DNA of 64,000 nucleotides from Flavobacterium sp. AED (GTDB taxonomy: Bacteria; Bacteroidota; Bacteroidia; Flavobacteriales; Flavobacteriaceae), in NCBI RefSeq assembly GCF_000812945.1, contig NZ_JSYM01000001.1, positions 1,922,001 to 1,986,000 on the forward strand, written 5' to 3'. Under the pieces are notes generated by a model. It had not been told where the DNA came from and searched no databases. It worked only from the letters and a program-made list of their open reading frames with translations. The number at the start of each line of letters is the position of its first letter. Within the stretch, counting starts at the first letter, position 1. This document shows positions 1 to 7,669 of this stretch, in pieces. The translations under genes were made by a program, and so were the position numbers.

Positions 1-1
1 A

Positions 2-211
2 GTCAATACTGAAGATGCTCAAAAAGGCGATTTAATTTTCTTTAAAACTAATGGCAGAAGCCGTATCAATCATGTTGGGATGGTAGTTGAAGTTTGCGAT
101 GGAGAAATTAAATTCATTCATGCCTCAGTAGGTGGAGGAGTAGTGATTTCATCTGTTAAAGAGAAATATTATGAAAAAAAATTAACTCAAATCAATCGTG
201 TTCTGCAATAA
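2..211 (+). CDS. NlpC/P60-family cysteine peptidase, C-terminal part (5' truncated by window edge)
   Basis: The open frame enters from the left edge and stops at TAA 209-211, so about 69 C-terminal residues are visible. The text GDLIFFKT, then NHVGMVVE, then FIHAS is the typical second half of an NlpC/P60 domain: the HVG histidine is the expected catalytic base and the FIHAS segment carries the third polar position. The catalytic cysteine would lie upstream of the window. Family members cut peptide stems of peptidoglycan in the periplasm or outside the cell. A hairpin with a T-run follows the stop, so this is probably the last gene of its transcript. Confidence 0.85.
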   Translation, partial: VNTEDAQKGDLIFFKTNGRSRINHVGMVVEVCDGEIKFIHASVGGGVVISSVKEKYYEKKLTQINRVLQ

Positions 212-520
212 TCAAACTTTAGAAAAGATAATTACTTCTTATATAATGGAAACTCTTCAGGTAACTGAGGAGTTTTTTGTTTCTTATTATTCCTATGTTT
301 ATTCACTTTATTTAGTTCAAAAGAAAACTGAAATCTATGATACAAAGTTGCACAACATACACGAAGAAAACATTACATAATTTAAAAGAAAAGTATCATC
401 TTTCACACATCTAGTTAAAAGAGGTGTGTGGTTTTTGTGATAATGGTAGTGAAGTAACGATTTTTATAGCTTCTCTTGGCTGTATTTTCTAATAAGGAGA
501 AAAGGTATGGATTTTACTGT
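212..520. other. Gene-free stretch between the NlpC/P60 and VOC genes
   Basis: No convincing gene is present. The stretch holds the terminator at 250-281 and a second weaker hairpin (404-412 with 420-428, one mismatch) followed by T-rich sequence. The second hairpin could end transcription from either side of this convergent gap. Confidence 0.6.
250..281 (+). terminator. Rho-independent terminator after the NlpC/P60 gene
   Basis: An 11-bp stem with one G-T wobble (250-260 with 265-275) closes a GTAA tetraloop and is followed by a T-run. It lies 39 bp after the NlpC/P60 stop. Confidence 0.8.
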
Positions 521-973
521 TTACTCCTGTTTTACACTGTTTACTTCAATCCAATAGCCATCAGGATCCTGGAAATAAACTTGTTTGATGTCATCAGCGC
601 GAACCATGATTTTATGAAGCTCTCCGGGCCAGTCAGAATAAGTGATGTTTCTATTTTCGAGTACTTTTACCAATGCGTCAAAGTTGACGGTTTTAAAAGC
701 AAGATGCACTGCTTTGTTTATTGTGACAGGTTCTTTAATAGTAGAAACGAGATGCAGCTCTTTTCCATCTCCTAAAGAAATCCAACGAATGCCTTCTTTT
801 CTGGTAAGATTAGTAATTTCTTTTAATTTTAGAACATTGGTGTAAAAATCTACAGAGCGATCCAAGTCTTTTACTGAAAGTGCCGCGTGATCCATTTTCA
901 AAGTAAAAGAATCCTGCGCCCAGATCGATCCGGTAAATATAAAGGCAAGTACTAAGAATGTTAGTTTTTTCAT
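521..973 (-). CDS. Secreted VOC-family (glyoxalase/bleomycin-resistance fold) protein
   Basis: The 150-residue protein begins with a signal peptide (hydrophobic run 4-19, probable cleavage after IWA-Q). One VOC module follows: DHAALSVKDLDRSVDFYTNVL starts the first beta-alpha unit and QDPDGYWIEVN ends the second, as in glyoxalase I-like dioxygenases and isomerases. His near residue 29 and the Glu in YWIEVN are candidate metal ligands. Export is unusual for this fold but is seen in Bacteroidota VOC proteins. The substrate cannot be told from sequence. The gene stands alone, convergent with the NlpC/P60 gene. Confidence 0.8.
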   Translation of the reverse strand: MKKLTFLVLAFIFTGSIWAQDSFTLKMDHAALSVKDLDRSVDFYTNVLKLKEITNLTRKEGIRWISLGDGKELHLVSTIKEPVTINKAVHLAFKTVNFDALVKVLENRNITYSDWPGELHKIMVRADDIKQVYFQDPDGYWIEVNSVKQE

Positions 974-1418
974 TGGTTATTTAATTTTGGTTTTTCGTTA
1001 GATAGCTTTTTGACTTTGTGTCAGCAGCTAAAAGTACGTAATAAATTATTCCTGCTAAAATTTTAAAATACTAAACCTAGTATTAAGTTTAGTCGTCTGG
1101 CAGATTAAATAAATTAATAATTCAATATTTTGATTTTATGGTTTCTTGTTAGGTAATTTACTATACCCAAACAATCCATGTTCTCCTTGCAGTGAAATAT
1201 ATTTGGTTGTGTGCTGTCATATCCGTGCGACCTGGTTGTAATCGATTTGGTATCAGATTTAATTTGTTTCAGTTGGCGACTATTGCTTCCTAATTTGCAT
1301 TTTACATAATATAGAATTAATGTAAATTAGCCTTTTGCATCATAAAAAAAAGCACTATTTCTAAACCGTAAGGATATATTTTGCAATCTTTGAACTCAAA
1401 AAAATTAAAAAAGACTTT
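974..1418. other. Gene-free stretch of 445 bp
   Basis: I see no coding frame with family resemblance here. It must contain the divergent promoters of the VOC and CDGSH genes. Only near-matches to TAnnTTTG are visible: TACTTTTA on the minus strand at 1036-1029 and TAAATTAG on the plus strand near 1323. No repeat or structured RNA was recognised. Confidence 0.5.
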
Positions 1419-1646
1419 ATGAGTAAGACTAAATTAATAGTTAATCGCAATGGATCTATAAAAATAGAAGGTGATTTCGAAATAATGGACAGTGAAGGAA
1501 ATGTTTATGGACTGGAAGGAAGAACCGCATTGGGTCTTTGTCGTTGTGGGTTGTCATCCAACAAGCCTTTTTGTGATGGTTCACACCGAAACAATTTTGA
1601 ACATGAAGCAGCAGCTTTTGACTTGCCACCAATGAAAACTAAATAA
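1419..1646 (+). CDS. CDGSH-type iron-sulfur domain protein
   Basis: The 75-residue soluble protein carries the motif CRCGLSSNKPFCDGSH. It supplies the three Cys and one His that bind a [2Fe-2S] cluster in the mitoNEET/CDGSH family. The N-terminal half (LIVNRNGSIKIEGDFEIMD) is the beta-rich lead-in seen in bacterial single-CDGSH proteins. There is no signal peptide, so it is cytoplasmic. Family members take part in iron-sulfur or redox handling, but a specific role cannot be assigned. The gene is followed by a strong terminator and the accessory island starts just beyond it. Confidence 0.9.
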   Translation: MSKTKLIVNRNGSIKIEGDFEIMDSEGNVYGLEGRTALGLCRCGLSSNKPFCDGSHRNNFEHEAAAFDLPPMKTK

Positions 1647-1674
1647 GAAATACTGTTTTTTACTTTCAATCAAT

Positions 1675-1704
1675 AAAAAAAGCTACTTCATTGTAGCTTT
1701 TTTT
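1675..1704 (+). terminator. Terminator after the CDGSH gene
   Basis: A perfect 12-bp stem (1675-1686 with 1693-1704) closes a six-base loop and ends in seven T. The A-run on the 5' arm would also let it work on the minus strand for the antitoxin gene. Confidence 0.85.
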
Positions 1705-1720
1705 ATGTTTTGCGTTTCTT

Positions 1721-1752
1721 CATTGTGGACACGGAAAAGATTTTCGGGCTAT
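1721..1752 (+). repeat. Left copy of an imperfect 32-bp direct repeat flanking the toxin-antitoxin pair
   Basis: Positions 1721-1752 match 2839-2870 at 27 of 32 bases in the same orientation. The shared core is ACGGAAAAGATTT. The copies lie about 1.1 kb apart and bracket the two toxin-antitoxin genes. This left copy is just past the CDGSH terminator. Confidence 0.7.
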
Positions 1753-1789
1753 CGAATAAGGAAGTATATCTTCATGGTCGGATACTGTT

Positions 1790-2350
1790 TTATGCGAAAA
1801 TTAAATCGTCAGTTGTCAATTTTATTTTTGGTTTATTCAATTTTAAAATTGCGTTTTTCACTCTAATTTGTTCGCTTTTAGGTAAGAAAACGGGGATTAA
1901 TTCACTAATGTCAATTTTTAATAATCGATTAATCAGAATTAAGTCTTTTAAAGAAAAAGGGCTAATTCCATTCATTAATTCTGACATGTGAGTTTTACTT
2001 TTATGTCCTAGAATAGATCCTAATTCTTGTTGATTAAGATTAAGATTTTTTAGTTTATTTTTGATTGTAGTCTTCCTGTTTTCTATGAATTCTCTTTCTT
2101 TTTCGGCAATTAGTTCTGCAATATCACTTTCTTTAATTTTATTCTCATCTATTGCATTTTCATCAGACCAATTATTGGTTTCATATATTTCAATAATGTC
2201 TCTTAACTTTTTTCTTAAAGTTTTAAAATGAACGGATTCTTTGGAAAGAATACGTAATTTTCTATCAGCGATTAATGCTCTTTCAAAATCTAATTCATTT
2301 TCTATTTTACCTTTAAGAACAAATTCTTCAATGTCAAAATGTGTTTTCAT
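1790..2350 (-). CDS. HigA-like antitoxin, XRE-type helix-turn-helix
   Basis: The 186-residue protein has a charged helical N-terminal half and a Cro/C1-type HTH in the C-terminal half (LNLNQQELGSILGHKSKTHM, about 105-125). The QQELGSILG segment is the first helix pair and SELMNGISPFSLKDLI the recognition region. This arrangement is that of HigA-type antitoxins, which neutralise HigB by direct binding and repress their own operon. It follows the toxin gene by 2 bp, toxin first, which is the HigBA order. The long N-terminal part is larger than in minimal HigA proteins. The product name is secure at family level only. Confidence 0.8.
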   Translation of the reverse strand: MKTHFDIEEFVLKGKIENELDFERALIADRKLRILSKESVHFKTLRKKLRDIIEIYETNNWSDENAIDENKIKESDIAELIAEKEREFIENRKTTIKNKLKNLNLNQQELGSILGHKSKTHMSELMNGISPFSLKDLILINRLLKIDISELIPVFLPKSEQIRVKNAILKLNKPKIKLTTDDLIFA

Positions 2351-2352
2351 GG

Positions 2353-2694
2353 CTATACGTGATTACGTGATTTCAACCATTTTTCAATAGTCTTTTTATT
2401 GTTTTTAAATGTTCTTTCATAATCTTGGTGGTCACCCGTCCATATAATTGTTGCTTCTCCGTCTTCGTCAAACTCCAATAAAATCATTGTTCGATGTATT
2501 GCGATATCAAAAAAGTAAAAGCCATCTTTATGAACACAATCAGCATCGTTTCTAATGGTCTTCAGTTCAGTCTCATTCTTCCAATTGTTATTTTCAATAT
2601 CCGAAATTAAAATATCAATTGCAGTACATAAAGGTTTGTTTCCAAGATTCTTTACTTTTAGTTTTGTTAATCTATTTTTTCCGATTAATCTCAT
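2353..2694 (-). CDS. HigB-like mRNA interferase toxin
   Basis: Starting at the ATG at 2694 gives 113 residues. The features WKNETELK, then FFDIAIHRTMILLEF, then IIWTGDHQDYERT match the HigB/RelE-superfamily layout, in which ribosome-dependent mRNA cleavage is carried out by basic and His residues. A TTG four codons upstream (2706) is in frame but lies inside the probable -7 promoter element, so the ATG was chosen. It is translationally tight with the antitoxin (2 bp gap). Expected regulation is repression by the HigA-like partner at the promoter overlapping 2704-2736. Confidence 0.8.
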   Translation of the reverse strand: MRLIGKNRLTKLKVKNLGNKPLCTAIDILISDIENNNWKNETELKTIRNDADCVHKDGFYFFDIAIHRTMILLEFDEDGEATIIWTGDHQDYERTFKNNKKTIEKWLKSRNHV

Positions 2695-2703
2695 AAGCGT
2701 ATA

Positions 2704-2736
2704 CAAATATAAAAAAAAGTTCGGAATAAAACCAAA
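2704..2736 (-). promoter_or_regulatory. Probable promoter of the toxin-antitoxin operon with very short leader
   Basis: On the minus strand TATATTTG (2711-2704) matches the Bacteroidota TAnnTTTG element, with a TTG at 2735-2733 and a 21-bp spacer. Transcription would begin near 2698, only about four bases before the ATG at 2694, giving a nearly leaderless mRNA. Confidence 0.6.
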
Positions 2737-2838
2737 CTAATATATTAATTTTAAATGGTCTATAAATAGTAAAGTATAAGTTAGGATTTCTTATTTGGTT
2801 TTTGTGCTAACTCATCTTCGTAATCAAATCTTGACAAT

Positions 2839-2870
2839 CATAGTGGGTACGGAAAAGATTTCCAGGCTAT
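2839..2870 (+). repeat. Right copy of the imperfect 32-bp direct repeat
   Basis: This copy matches 1721-1752 at 27 of 32 positions, same orientation. It lies upstream of the toxin-antitoxin promoter and about 60 bp left of the reverse-transcriptase remnant. Confidence 0.7.
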
Positions 2871-2924
2871 ATCTAGGTACGATTAGAAACATCCGAGCGA
2901 TCGAGTTAAATTAAGCTCATTCTT

Positions 2925-3009
2925 GTAATGGAGATTCCAAAAGGAGGCGGAAAGTTCCGGCTCTTGGGAATTCCAACAGTAGTCGATAAACTACTTCAAC
3001 AACGATTGT
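2925..3009 (+). pseudogene. Remnant of a group II intron reverse transcriptase/maturase
   Basis: The frame covering 2934-3005 reads IPKGGGKFRLLGIPTVVDKL followed by LQQ. This is the conserved RT-1 block of bacterial group II intron reverse transcriptases (pattern IPK..G..R.LGIPTV.DR..QQ). The frame is closed by a stop at 2907-2909 and resemblance ends near 3009, so only about 28 codons of a protein normally over 400 residues remain. No catalytic YADD block and no intron domain V structure was seen nearby. It is a scar of an intron insertion, left between the toxin-antitoxin and dioxygenase genes. Confidence 0.75.
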
Positions 3010-3029
3010 GTAATCGCCCATTTTCTCTA

Positions 3030-3773
3030 TTACTTTATTATTCTAAATGTTAGATTTATCCTTGTCTCCTTTATTTTTTTTTCTTTAGGCACACTATGTT
3101 GCCAATGATGCTGTAGTTCTCCTCTCATTATTAACAAAGTGCCGTGTTTTAATGGAAATTCAATTTTAACAGAATGGTCATCGTTTCTTCTAAGTAAAAA
3201 TCGTCTTGTTGCACCAAAGTTAATCGAACCAATTATTGGATTGTTTCCTAACTCTTTTTCAGCGTCAGTATGCCAATTTATATAATCTTCGCCATCTCTA
3301 TACCAATTCATTAGAACACTGTTAAATTTAACCATTGCTAATTTTTCAATTTGTTCTTTAATATATAATAGACCTTTATTCCAATTATTTGGTTGCAAAG
3401 TTATACCTGAATAAGTGTAAGGTTTATCGCTATCACCATACCAAGCTGAATATCGAGGCAGGAAAAGTTCTTTGCCATACATATTTAACTTGTCGTGATG
3501 CCAATTTATATTTTTGAATTTTACATTTGACAGACTTTCTTTATCAAATTCTCTCCAATTTGCAATCTTCCAATCAAATAAATCATTTTCTAAAAAATAC
3601 TCTAAAGTCCTGTCGCTTATTTTCTTATCAAAAAAATGCTCGATATAAATGATTTCACCATTAGGTACATTGATAATATATCCATTCAAATCCTGATTAA
3701 ATTCACAACGAAACCCTTCCATATTTGGAATTTGAAAAGGAAAGTTTTGACTAGATAAATTGAATAAGTCCAT
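3030..3773 (-). CDS. ALKBH3-like Fe(II)/2-oxoglutarate-dependent dioxygenase (AlkB family)
   Basis: The 247-residue protein has a double-stranded beta-helix AlkB domain in its C-terminal two thirds. Metal ligands are H168 and D170 (NWHTDAEKELG) and H226 (QHHWQHSVP). R238 and R244 in RINLTFR fit the 2-oxoglutarate-binding pair. PRYSAWYGD, PYTYSGITLQP and the HGTLLIMRG stretch resemble human ALKBH2/ALKBH3 more than E. coli AlkB. AlkB enzymes oxidatively remove N1-methyladenine and N3-methylcytosine lesions from single-stranded DNA or RNA. It follows the methyltransferase-helicase gene by 5 bp, so the two are almost surely co-transcribed and translationally coupled. The family call is secure. 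The real substrate (DNA, RNA or protein) is unknown. Confidence 0.9.
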   Translation of the reverse strand: MDLFNLSSQNFPFQIPNMEGFRCEFNQDLNGYIINVPNGEIIYIEHFFDKKISDRTLEYFLENDLFDWKIANWREFDKESLSNVKFKNINWHHDKLNMYGKELFLPRYSAWYGDSDKPYTYSGITLQPNNWNKGLLYIKEQIEKLAMVKFNSVLMNWYRDGEDYINWHTDAEKELGNNPIIGSINFGATRRFLLRRNDDHSVKIEFPLKHGTLLIMRGELQHHWQHSVPKEKKIKETRINLTFRIIK

Positions 3774-3778
3774 AAATG

Positions 3779-6700
3779 TTAGTTTAAGTTTCCAGCATAA
3801 TCAACCAACTTGCCAAGTGGTTTTTGAAGTGTCGATTTAGATTTTATATATTCTTTATTACCAACAATATAAATGGTATTTCTGGCACGTGTAATAGCTA
3901 CATTTACAGATTCTGGCACTACGTTATCAATCCAATTTATTTTAGAATTTGGAGAGTTATTGGTAACAACTAAACTGAAAATCATTATATCTTTTTCGTC
4001 CCCTTGAAATTTATAAACAGTATCTGCAACTATTCTTGATTTTAAATTTACTGGGATTTTATTGTGCAATTCTATTGCTTGATGTCTAAATGGTGTTACA
4101 ATACCAATTGAAATATTTGGGTTACTATTTGCTATTTTGGTTGCTATTTCTATAGATTTAGCAATTTCTGCATCGTTGATATTAATATTGTCTGCTCTTT
4201 GAGTCCCTACAACATCTTCCCAAATCATTCCTTTGGGTGTTATTTGAAATTGATTTTCATTTGTACAAATTTCCAAATTAAGATTACGTTTGGGAATATA
4301 AAAAGCTTCATTTGAATATCCAATAATTTCAGGATGGCATCTATAATGCTTGTCAATATTTACAGTTGTTGAATTGTTTTTGGCATTGGCTAAAAAAGAT
4401 TCACTATAATCCCACAAAGATTTTTCTTTATATTTTAAATACACTGAACTACTTAATTGAAGATGTTCTTTTATTTTTTCTTCTTCAAATTTATTTAATG
4501 CAGAAATGTGTTTTAATTGTAATGGGTCGCCTATTACCACTAATTGTTTTGCTCTTAAAATCAAAGAAATTGCTGAAGCTATATCACATTGTGACGCTTC
4601 ATCTATTATAACCATATCGAATAGCTCGGTAGTTAATGGCAATGATGCTTTTGCTGACAAACTAGTGACACAATTAATATTAAAAATTTCTAAAAAATTT
4701 TTAGTTGTATTTTCAAATTGGGATATTTCTTCATACCTCCAAGGGATATTATTAGGAAGATAATCTTTGTAATTATTGATATGTGATAAAGAAGCATTGA
4801 ATAATTTATTTTCAATTTTTTCTTTAAGTACTATTTTACTCAACTTTATTATTTCATCTTCGCAAGATGCAATAGTCTTTCTTATTTCTTGTTCGTTAGC
4901 ATTTATTTCAGCTATTTTATTATTAATAGTTGCAATTTCTTGCTGGTTCTTTTTTAGTTCATTATCTTTTTTAGTATAATTATTTATGTAATTGATAATT
5001 GATTCTAAAGAATCAATCGTTTTTTTATAAGCATTAATAATTACTGTTCCATTCCTAAATTCTTCTATCTGATTAGGAAGACTTATATTCTTGAAATAAT
5101 TTCTAAATTCAATTGGGAATTCGTTTATAGAATTTAGAAATTCAGAAGCGATTTTTCGTTTTTTAAACCAATCAAACCAAAGTTTGCCTAATCCAGAATA
5201 CTTTAATTCTAAAGTGTTTTTGGATTTCTTTAATTGAGAAGAATAAGTATCAATAGTACTAATTTGATGATTTATTCTGAACAGCTCCAATAAAGGATTT
5301 TGGCTACTTAAATTTTGAATTTCAATATTTAAGTTTTCAAAAAGTTTAGTGAGTTCGGGCAGTTTTCTTTGGAGTTCGTTTCTTAATTCAAGCTTTCTTT
5401 TGTTTTCACTTTTGACTTTCCTTTTTTCATTTAGTTTGTCTTGGGCTATTTTTATTTGAATTGAATTATCTTCTAAATCGGGTTTAATAACACTAATTTT
5501 ATTTATGTCGGGTAGTGTTGTGTTTTCTAATATTTGTTTATTTCCAAATCTTAAGAAAAAGCCAGAATTATTATCCCTTTCAAATCTGCTTTTTACATTG
5601 TCCACCGCTTGGTTATTCTTGCTTGCTACAAGAATTTTTTTGTTTTGCATTACTGCATTTGCCAAAATATTTGATATTACTTGTGTTTTTCCGCTACCAG
5701 GAGGACCTGTTATCACGGTTAATTTATTATTGAAAGCAGTTAGAACAGCCTTTTTTTGGCTGTCGTCCATAACGCTTAATTGTATCAAGTCATCTTCTGT
5801 AAGATTATCTATTTTGTTGTCGATTGATGAATTAAGCAAAAAGTTATATAGTAAACTTCCATCTTTTACATTTTGTCTATTTATTTTTTTTAATTCAGAA
5901 TAAATTTGACTTAATGCAGGGTTTTTAGAACTTAATGCAAAAGATATATTGTTAGCAAAAGTTAGATTATTATCAATTTTTTCTTTGAAAACATTAATTA
6001 TATTTTCTAAATTATTTTGCTCTTTTATTAATTTTTGAATTTCGTCAATCTCTTCTTCGCTTTTTTCAAAATTTGATAAAACACCATAGTTAATTTCAAA
6101 ATCGGATAGTTTAAGTTTTACCTTTTCAGAAGTAGTGTTAATGTCTTTAATATCGTCAAAAAGATATGTGTAATTTAGTACGGCATATTTTTTTGAATTA
6201 ATTTCTATTTCAATTGATATATTTAAGTCTTTTGGAAACTTTTCTTTTATATTACTTTTGAAAATGGAAAGAAAATTTATGTTGCTTTCTAAATCCACAA
6301 CAATCTCATTGCTTTCATTTATTTCATAGTTATAGCTATAAAACTGTTCAATTGCAGGTTCTTTAATTTGTTCTAAAAAAACTACTTGTTTATAGTATTC
6401 TATGATTTTATCAATATTACTTAATGCGTTTGTATTAATCTTGTTCAGTTCTTTTTGTAAAATATGTAAATAGTTTTTATTTGTTGGCATCGGTGGATAA
6501 TATATAGATTTAATAATTTGTATTTCGTTTCCTTTTATTTTAAAGACTAGCAATTTAATTGTTCCTCTTGTAGTTTTTAGTTTCCCATTTTCTTTTCCAA
6601 TAATTTGTTTCTCTGTGAAATTTAAGAGTTTTGCAAATTCATCTATACGAGTTGAAGTTGCATTTAAAGGCCCAACACAAATAAAGTATTGCTCTCCATT

Positions 6701-7240
6701 TAAATTGCTTTTAATTAAACTTGTTAGCTTTTCTAAATTTATAGATTCTATATCAAGGATATTTGAAAAGAAATTTATTGTAATTGGTTCTGTAATTTTT
6801 ATATCAGATAGAATAATATCATCAAGTGTTTTATCTACTAACTGAACTTTTGTATTATTATCTAAACTTGCCTTAAGGTAATCATTAGCCTTAGTTATTG
6901 CAGGTTTAGATGGCTCTATGAGTATTATTTTTTTTGGATTATTAGGTTTCGTGTTTTCTTTTAAATAATCGAGCAAACATAAAGACGCTAATCCTTGACC
7001 GCAACCCCAGTCAATTACCTGATATTGTCCTCCAAAAATTTCTTCAATATTAGTTAAAGTAGATAATGCTGAATGTATTTTTTCTTCGTGCATTTTACCA
7101 TATGCGGATAAGTAACAATTTAACTCATCTTCATTTTTTAACAAACCAACTCCGTGATTTATATACGACCAAGGTTTTAATTTTTTTTCACTTGGCAAAT
7201 TTTTATAAGCAGTCTCAATAATATTTTGTAATCCTGTCAT
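3779..7240 (-). CDS. Methyltransferase-like domain fused to UPF1/DNA2-like SF1 helicase
   Basis: The 1153-residue cytoplasmic protein has three parts. Residues 1-240 resemble a class I SAM-dependent methyltransferase: VIDWGCGQG at 75-83 is motif I, ILIEPSK near 106-112 supplies the acidic ribose-binding residue, and FFSNILDI near 157-164 sits at motif IV. Residues 240-480 are unassigned. From about 490 the SF1 helicase begins: Q-motif DDSQKKAV, Walker A GPPGSGKT 512-519, a helical, probably coiled-coil insertion 595-810, DEASQ 880-884, GDPLQL 904-909, HYRCHP 965-970, KFQGDEKD 1077-1084 and VAITRAR 1114-1120. All core motifs are intact. The fusion and the adjoining dioxygenase gene suggest a nucleic-acid repair or defence role, which is inference. 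The DNA is visibly more AT-rich than the neighbouring housekeeping genes, consistent with horizontal acquisition. Confidence 0.85.
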   Translation of the reverse strand: MTGLQNIIETAYKNLPSEKKLKPWSYINHGVGLLKNEDELNCYLSAYGKMHEEKIHSALSTLTNIEEIFGGQYQVIDWGCGQGLASLCLLDYLKENTKPNNPKKIILIEPSKPAITKANDYLKASLDNNTKVQLVDKTLDDIILSDIKITEPITINFFSNILDIESINLEKLTSLIKSNLNGEQYFICVGPLNATSTRIDEFAKLLNFTEKQIIGKENGKLKTTRGTIKLLVFKIKGNEIQIIKSIYYPPMPTNKNYLHILQKELNKINTNALSNIDKIIEYYKQVVFLEQIKEPAIEQFYSYNYEINESNEIVVDLESNINFLSIFKSNIKEKFPKDLNISIEIEINSKKYAVLNYTYLFDDIKDINTTSEKVKLKLSDFEINYGVLSNFEKSEEEIDEIQKLIKEQNNLENIINVFKEKIDNNLTFANNISFALSSKNPALSQIYSELKKINRQNVKDGSLLYNFLLNSSIDNKIDNLTEDDLIQLSVMDDSQKKAVLTAFNNKLTVITGPPGSGKTQVISNILANAVMQNKKILVASKNNQAVDNVKSRFERDNNSGFFLRFGNKQILENTTLPDINKISVIKPDLEDNSIQIKIAQDKLNEKRKVKSENKRKLELRNELQRKLPELTKLFENLNIEIQNLSSQNPLLELFRINHQISTIDTYSSQLKKSKNTLELKYSGLGKLWFDWFKKRKIASEFLNSINEFPIEFRNYFKNISLPNQIEEFRNGTVIINAYKKTIDSLESIINYINNYTKKDNELKKNQQEIATINNKIAEINANEQEIRKTIASCEDEIIKLSKIVLKEKIENKLFNASLSHINNYKDYLPNNIPWRYEEISQFENTTKNFLEIFNINCVTSLSAKASLPLTTELFDMVIIDEASQCDIASAISLILRAKQLVVIGDPLQLKHISALNKFEEEKIKEHLQLSSSVYLKYKEKSLWDYSESFLANAKNNSTTVNIDKHYRCHPEIIGYSNEAFYIPKRNLNLEICTNENQFQITPKGMIWEDVVGTQRADNININDAEIAKSIEIATKIANSNPNISIGIVTPFRHQAIELHNKIPVNLKSRIVADTVYKFQGDEKDIMIFSLVVTNNSPNSKINWIDNVVPESVNVAITRARNTIYIVGNKEYIKSKSTLQKPLGKLVDYAGNLN

Positions 7241-7669
7241 TTATAAATTTACTTATGGTTGGTAATTTTGTGTATGTCGTCTTTTTAAAGTGTCGCATAA
7301 CTTATATATACCCAAAACAAACTTTCTCAAAGCATACCCTATTTGGGGGGATTGGCGAAGGTTTCTTTTCGTTTTATACTTTCTCAAATATATTAAAATT
7401 TTCTTACAAATTTTTAATGAAATAAATGAATGCCATTGTTATTACAGTCTGCGTGAGTGATGGAAGCGACATCCTTTATTTTCTTTCTTTAAGAAAATAA
7501 AGATATAGCGTACAGCACGACCTAAAGTTTTTACGGAGGGGCACGCCCAAATAAATAGTTTTTTGTTCTCAATCATCTATTTATTTATCATCTCTTCGGC
7601 TATTTTCTTAAATTTCCAAAAAAAGTATATCTTTAGCCAACTAAAACCAAAACCCCAAAAACAAAAAAT
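7241..7669. other. Gene-free stretch between the helicase and the APC permease
   Basis: It holds divergent upstream regions and, at about 7451-7550, a dispersed palindromic repeat element described separately. A weak -7-like TAAATTTA lies on the minus strand at 7252-7245, directly before the helicase ATG. No coding sequence was recognised. Confidence 0.5.
7451..7550 (+). repeat. Dispersed intergenic palindromic element, copy 1
   Basis: The element has a perfect 12-bp A/T stem (7474-7485 with 7491-7502, 5-base loop). Its flanks, TGATGGAAGCGACATC on the left and AGATATAGCGTACAGCACGA on the right, recur in reverse orientation around a similar stem at 45959-46045. Matches are 13 of 17 (7457-7473) and 16 of 20 (7501-7520). 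Its right end (about 7514-7551) is also related to 9149-9186. Confidence 0.65.

Noticed and set aside
198..380. Short frame after the NlpC/P60 gene
   Set aside because: It begins inside the upstream gene, overlaps the terminator hairpin and resembles no family.
1710..1991. Plus-strand frame of 93 codons opposite the antitoxin
   Set aside because: The minus-strand HTH protein explains the sequence; this frame only covers the direct repeat and antisense of the antitoxin.
5505..5903. Plus-strand frame of 132 codons inside the helicase gene
   Set aside because: The minus strand carries Walker A and other helicase motifs across this span.
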